NCBI GenBank assembly: GCA_029532415.1
Contig: JAQOTA010000008.1
Span: 248,001-312,000 of the forward strand
Length of the DNA: 64,000 nt
Source: Marasmius tenuissimus
Lineage: Eukaryota > Basidiomycota > Agaricomycetes > Agaricales > Marasmiaceae
Direction of reading: 5' to 3'
Made by a program: the position numbers and the translations under genes. Below are positions 58,139-64,000 of the stretch, piece by piece. Position 1 is the stretch's first letter, and every line of letters starts with the position of its first letter. The notes below the pieces were generated by a model. It ran no database searches, was not told the origin of the DNA, and worked only from the letters and a program-made list of their open reading frames with translations.

Positions 58139-59544
58139 ACCCGGTGTGACAGAAGCAAGTTCATGCGGAGTCTTAATTTTCGGATGGCAGGAAACCCGGA
58201 GAACTTTGTCCCAGCTTCCTTCCTTCCCCCGACCGTATTGTTTCTAACAACTATTTTCTGGTTCCCATCCATAGGTGAGGAAGATTTCTTTTTCGCCTAA
58301 TTTTTTCGGCTGATCTGTTTGGGCATCACAAGATTCAGAAGATCCACCTCTGAGTCGTCTCACACAGACCGTGTATCCATGGAATACGAGAGTCGAGAAT
58401 TCAAGATTGGGGTTTCGTTGTCCACTGTACTTCGCGAAATTTCATTCGTCGGTGATCTAGATGACACACTACAGGATGCACTGCTGTGATGTATTCCTGT
58501 GTCATCATTAACAATCTATTGATAACTTTGCTTCTCATTGCGTGGGGATTAACGTCGCGATACAGGAACCGTCCATGCCGCGTATCTATACAGTCACAGT
58601 GCCTATATCTTCTCTCTCGAACGACCGAACGGAAATCCTCTAACTACGGTCCATCGTGACCCAAGAAGCTCTTCTTTCGTGAGACGATCGTGGTCGGTTG
58701 CGCCAACCTGATAGCACAGTCTAATTCGTACAGTTGCTCGACGCTGTGTTGGTTTGACCGGTATCGGGATCCGTCACTCGTGGTCCCTGACTCCTTGGTA
58801 AGGATACGTTGGCTCAAAACACCGGATCAGGATATGCGTTTTTGTCTGTCATTTCACGCCTTTCCGGGCTCCACATATCAGGACCCTCTTCCTATCGTTG
58901 GGAATGTTGTGTCGACGAGACTCCACACGAGCGAAGAGACGCCACTACCTGAAGCCTGTATGCACGAGAGTTCGCCTATGGGCACCTGCAAAGGCACGAA
59001 TTTTCAATTCTAGTTGCGAGGCTTCAGCCCAGCTGACGGGGAGTGAGCAAGGAGAATAGTTTGGTGAACTCAGCATCATCAACTCATCAAGGCACGCGTC
59101 GTTTGGTCGTAAACCTCTTTTTGCTGCCATTTGTTGTTGAGGACAAACCTGTTTCGTTCGGCCCACCATCGATATGGGAGATTCAAGACGATCATCGATG
59201 ATCGAGTCCTCAAATAGAACAGAGTTTGAGCGCGTGCTTGCTACACAAAGGCAATAGATGATGGTATTTGAAGTGACAACCTGGGTGAGTGATGCAATGG
59301 GGTACGGTAGTCACCTCTATTTGCTTAGAACTCGTGCTTATTTTTGCTTTCCTAGATACCTACGAGAACAGATCGGGAATGCATTTCTCCAGGCACTGGG
59401 CCACTGTAGGTTATCTAGGCTTGATTCACTCATCAGATAGGAATAAGCGTAGATAGTGGTGATCGGTCGATGTGAATAAGCGTCGAATGAATCACCTGAA
59501 CATGAGTATGTCGTACGTGAACATGTCCGCCACTGCTTCGCTCG
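58139..59544. other. Intergenic stretch, nothing recognised
   Basis: A frame at 58690-59013 has no motif. This region lies downstream of the orphan gene 59545-62213. Confidence 0.4.
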
Positions 59545-62213
59545 TCAGTCATCCGCGGTGTCTTTCTTCTTCTTGACTATTGAATCAACTTCCAGCTTCT
59601 CCTGTGAACACCCACCATGCACTGTCCATAGTAGTCTGTCACAGCCGATGGAGATCATAACCACGGTGATCGACCAAAACACCATGAAAATCTCAAAAAG
59701 GGCTCGACACCATGCCGGCGGTTGAAACTCATTGCTCACAGACCGAGGGAAACAACGCGACGGCGCTTTGAGGGTTCAGTTAGGATCAACATGGGCTGGG
59801 TTAAGGGTTACATGTAGATGATACGTACCTGGCTCGCAAATGACACAGGTTTTAGGACCTCCTTGGTCGTCTTCGGCTGACGATAAAGAGGCTAGAAACA
59901 ACTGAGACAAGAGGCCGAGTTGAGAGTCGAAAGAGTCGTACTAGTACCTGTTATAACCTGATATCCCTTATTGCGTAGGATGTCTTGTTCTTTACTGCAG
60001 AGTGGGTCAAGGGCCATCAAGATGTTATGATTGTTTAGGTTTATTGCCTGATCATTGTGATCATCTATGACACGACCATGAGTACAAGGTAGTAATCAGC
60101 GCGATATGGGATGGGAGGAACGAGCCTTGGTGTTCTAATTGCTGGGAGAAACTATTGGTTTCTTCAGGTATATTTAGCTCTTCCATGGCTGCAATACCCG
60201 GGCTGTGAGGATCACCTAATGCTGTAAATGTATAGATAGCTCGAGTGTCAACCCAAATCATGACTCACCGTATACCAACTCTGGATGACCATGATCTCGT
60301 GCGTATTGCCTCCCGTCCAAAGAGAATTTTTTCTTTTGTAGATGATCTCGAACCATTGGGTATCTATCGTGATACCAGAACGAGCCGATCCATGTGAAGA
60401 TTTCCAGCTGGGGGATTCCATATGTCTCCCAGTTCTCCTCACAGATGACATTTTGTCCATTGGGGTCGGAGCACCAGAAGAAAAGGGTATCGGGAAGAGG
60501 ATAACAGATAAAACATGCGCTGTTGTTCTTTTGAATAGGAATGGGCGGAACAAACAGGTAGGCTGGGGTGGTAGATTTTGTGGGGTTGTGGTGGAAGGTT
60601 CCGGCGAGAAAAAATCGAACTTCATCAATAAAAACTGAGTAGAAATTGTCACCAGAAGGAGGGAGGTTGAAAACCATTGATAGATACTAACCGAGATCAT
60701 TATATGGATCATCACAATCTTCAAAGAATGGGACCGACTGACTGACGTAGGCAGTACGACGAGGAAGCAGATCTGGAAGGCGCAGAGAGAAGTGAAGCTC
60801 CATTTTATTGCGGTCATAGTTTCGGAACGATAGATCGACGCGTGAGGGAACTAGAAAGATCAACACAAAGAAGAATTCGATGAACAAATGGACGTACCGG
60901 ATGTCGAGTAGTTGGCGATGATGTCGGCAGTCAAATTCCAACAGTACCATTCAGGAGATGGAGTGGAGGGAAAGTGAGCAAGAACCCCGGGTTTGTTGCG
61001 GTCGACCACGGCCCCAAAGGTCAAATAACCGTGTCGTGCAAGGTTTGATAGGTCTTCGGTATGCCTCATCTGCCCGAATGACCCAATCAAATGCAAGAAA
61101 TCTCCAAGCTGCTCCTCGAAGCAAGCGACAATCCCATCAGTGTTGAGTCGTGGACGTGTGTCTTGGCGGAGCGGAGGTGGGGAGTAGACAAATGGATCGA
61201 GACAGATGTCGTCGTTCGGTAGTGAGATCGAAACGGAAGCCACGTCGTACTGCCACGCGTGAGTTCTAGGGTTAAACGTCCAAGCTGTCCACTCCGCTGA
61301 GAGCTATTATCCTATTATCAGCTAGTCAGCATTGGAGATGTCCCACTCACTGGAGTCATCCGAGTGTCGTTGTGCAAAGCCCAATACGAGGTATCCTGAA
61401 CCTCTATCAGCAGAAGCAGGTTATCATAGTTCAGACGTGCCTTTATATACCAAAGGTAGTAGTACACAAACAGGTCTCCTCCAGCTATAATTTGATCTGT
61501 GTATTCGTCACCATCGACGATTTCTACAACGATTGACATCAATGTCCACACCGAGCCTTGTTGTGAAAAAAACTTACCATCACAGACTATGAACGTCGGC
61601 CGTTCTGACCAACCCAATCCAACAAGCTGGGTAATTTTTGGCGACCTGGGAGGGGGTGATCAAACAACGCCTCGGTCAACAGAAATCTGGACTACCGTCG
61701 AGAGGATATTTCGTGACACACCCGTTCCATTATCTATGGTAAGTTGGTGAGTCCTCCTGTATTGTTAGACCCCCTCAACGCGGTACTCACACACTTTAAG
61801 TCCTTGGCTTGATCCTTCTCCACCGCCTCAACCGTCACGCTAGTAAAACCTCCCGAAAGTCCCAGTAGTTCAACATGTTGGGTGGTCTTCAATACTTTGA
61901 TGACTTTATATTGTGGTTGGGCTGAGGCTCGGCGTCGGGTTTCGACGGTGACATTCAGAACGGTCGAAGACACGTTCCTGCGTACAATGATGTCCCCCAT
62001 CGGGATCCTTCGATATGTATCTCCGTTCTAGACTCAGGGTACAAAGTGGCATCCTCAACCGAACACATGCATACGCACCAAAGTAACCCATTGTGACCCT
62101 TTCCCTGAATCTTTGTATACGTTCGTGACCTGGTCCCTGCCAACAATTGGAAAGGTGGCACCATCGCCAATTTGGACATTCCTTGCATTGGCGAAGAAGG
62201 TGCCACTGGACAT
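59545..62213 (-). CDS. Orphan multi-exon protein, Agaricomycete type, with C-terminal membrane segment
   Basis: The start at 62213 gives MSSGTFFANARNVQIGDGAT, then VGRDQVTNVYKDSGKG. Next exons: TYRRIPMGDIIVRRNVSSTV; KITQLVGLGWSERPTFIVCD; AGGDLFVYYYLWYIKARLNY; a long one with LGDFLHLIGSFGQMRH and HGYLTFGAVVD; one with LPRRTAYVSQSVPFFE; then YLFVPPIPIQKNNSACFICY, LFFWCSDPNGQNVICEENW and SLDGRQYARDHGHPELVYG. The last frame (59739-59545) has a hydrophobic stretch, ALFEIFMVFWSITVVMISIG, and a Lys-rich end. I know this layout (N-terminal 'G.F..A.N..I.DG' motif, 'MGDI', 'P.LE..TW', 'LDGRQYARDHG') from expanded uncharacterised Agaricomycete proteins. Function unknown. Whether the membrane exon belongs to the same gene is likely but not proven. 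Confidence 0.6.
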
Positions 62214-64000
62214 CCTGGTAAAACAAACCACTGGCAGACGGAATGAAGTGAGGATCTAGGTGTGAATAGATGATGGTGGGGAGGAAAAAGATACAAAGCA
62301 CCCGTTTCAGCCAACCACGAAACCTGGGGGCAACTTCGCACGATCTCACCTTAGTTGATCTGTTCAGTACCAAATAACCGCAGATGGCCGAAATCTAAAT
62401 TCAACTGAATGCCCAGGTCTCGTATGTGCTTCCCATAGTGATTTCCGTTGGACAAGAGTTGCTCTTCACTCCCAGAATACTTCTTGCGATCTTTTTGACG
62501 GGATGGCCGCAGTCGAATGCCACTATAAGCCACAGTGGTCATCATGCGATGCAATCGAGCTCAGCCACACGAATCTGCTTGTCTATGAACAGATTAACAA
62601 AGAAGGTTCATGCAAAATCATTGATGCTCCGTGTTTATCCCCGTCGAGTCCACCAAACTCGGGCCCATCAAACAGACTCATGACCGATGGTGAAGAAACC
62701 CATGACACACTGCCAATGCGGTGGTGCACATGCTGTTGTGATGAACTTTGGATATGGTTTCTGTTAGCTAACTGAAGTAGAGTAAAGTTCCAGATCAGAC
62801 ACGATCGCACAGAGCATTGCTGAATAGCACGCGCCTGCCACAATACTAAGCCCTATTAAGCGTCTTTCTATATTTTATTTTTATGAGCGTGACCCGTCAC
62901 CGGAATACTGTTGTGACGAGATCAGTGAGTGCCAAGGTCTCCCTATACGAGCACTCTGCTTATCTTGCTATGCGTCCCACCCCAACTTCCATAGCTGATG
63001 TAGGAATCCAATCGGCATTAGTAGTAGGGTCTGGCAAACCCCGGGCCGTCTGCAATATATGATGAACTTGGCATGCGTCAGTATTTGTGCTGGAACCCGA
63101 GCAAGAGACAAAATCGCAGTTCATTTCTGGCGCACCTAAAGCCAATACACGATGACGAGAGCAGAACTCCAACCGCAAAGGGCTCGACATTGAGAGGCAG
63201 GTCCCATTATACAGTACGGTACCCGCGTCAATCTGATGTTTCTGAGCTAAGGGAGTTCTCAGTCGTTATGACCTTGAGGATCATAGAATACCTATGGACC
63301 ATGGTCAAGGGCCCAAAAAATCAAAAAGCGATTAGCCTGAATCAAGAACACAGACAAGATTCTACGCACTCGTAAACCACCAAAAACCTTTTCCCTAGCG
63401 ATCATCCATTCAACCTCCCAGTCAGGAGTGTCATACATGTTCATGGCTGGTTGACCACTTTTCATGTCAATTTCAGCCTGTCATAGCCTCAGGTTACACC
63501 TACCGAGTCGAAAATCGATAAGGAGAAGTTATACCTGGCCAAAACTTCTCGAGGTCTGTTGGAATCATGAAAGATGGCGATTGTGTCGAATCATGTACGG
63601 TACATAATGAGGAGCAGTTTCAGGCGGAGTCTCAAACTCCGGATATTCGCGGCAGGCAAATTGCCACTGGAGCCCGCGCTTTCCTCCTCCGACTATGTCG
63701 TTTTGGATGATCGTTTCCTTGTACTTTTTCGGTGCTTCAATGTCAAGTTGAACATACATCTTGTCTTTCAGTTTCACCCAATGCAGAGGGGGGGCCATAA
63801 CAATTTGCAGGCCATGTGGCGAAGGCCGGCGTGAAGGCCAAGTGCAGGCCATATGCAGGCCAGGTACAGGCAAGGTGCAGACCATACAAAGGGTAAGGGA
63901 GATGGTTGTAATTTTGATTTTTTGTGTTGGTATTATAGATGTCGACCTGAAAACAATTTCAGCGACATATAATTATTATAACAAGAAAAAGGAATCCACT
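62214..64000. other. Right-end stretch, nothing recognised
   Basis: Upstream of the orphan gene. Several short frames on both strands overlap each other; none has a motif. A minus-strand frame at 63565-63885 could be the tail of a gene but was not recognised. Confidence 0.35.
63806..63880. repeat. Short degenerate tandem repeat, TGCAGGCCA-like units
   Basis: About six imperfect units of GCAGGCCA(T/A/G) spaced 10-12 bases (for example TGCAGGCCATATGCAGGCCA). Low complexity, no known role. Confidence 0.6.

Overview
The window looks like nuclear DNA of a filamentous basidiomycete, most likely an Agaricomycete. Coding regions are split by many 48-80 nt GT-AG introns. The gene content (two expanded serpentine membrane-protein families, an F-box-like protein with the usual N-terminal coiled coil, a GH11 xylanase, several orphan families with an Agaricomycete look) fits that group. 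Species cannot be told. All family names come from reading the translations and recalling the families; no search was run.

Left part, 1-24.6 kb, is repeat-rich and mostly dead. It opens with a truncated RecQ-like helicase (3-642) and the broken 3' end of a serpentine gene (1105-1425). Next is a large nest of Ty1/copia retrotransposons. An older minus-strand copy, element A (1426-13565), carries inside its gag a younger plus-strand copy, element B (6256-12624), with a GTTCA target duplication. Further right are two solo LTRs of a related family (14955-15461 and 24075-24592), a near-perfect hairpin (16451-16514), a broken orphan gene (16962-19163), an ACCGGTTT-rich patch, and decayed coding sequence (19523-21850).

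Middle and right, 24.7-62.2 kb, is the genic part. Three paralogous 7-TM genes (family A) lie in tandem on + (24740-30994). Then come a seven-CCHC zinc-finger protein of the Gis2/CNBP type with an 8-nt microexon (32255-33457), a secreted GH11 xylanase (34501-35328), two paralogous 7-TM genes of a second family (family B, minus, 35545-39293), a DUF985 cupin (39828-40622), a monocarboxylate-transporter-like MFS protein (minus, 41189-43242), an F-box-like protein (44225-45985), an MBL-fold protein (46397-47450), two more family-A 7-TM genes (minus, 47840-51852), a second MCT-like transporter (minus, 54117-56250), a MITE (57927-58138), and a long multi-exon orphan protein with a C-terminal membrane segment (59545-62213).

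The cluster brings together possible sensing (7-TM proteins), uptake (MCT-like transporters) and plant-polymer breakdown (xylanase). No shared regulatory motif was found, so co-function is inference. The most unusual items are the opposed nested retroelements forming a multi-kb inverted repeat, the in-frame TAG shared by both copies inside reverse transcriptase, the conserved tail motifs in the 7-TM family-A array, and the microexon in the zinc-finger gene.
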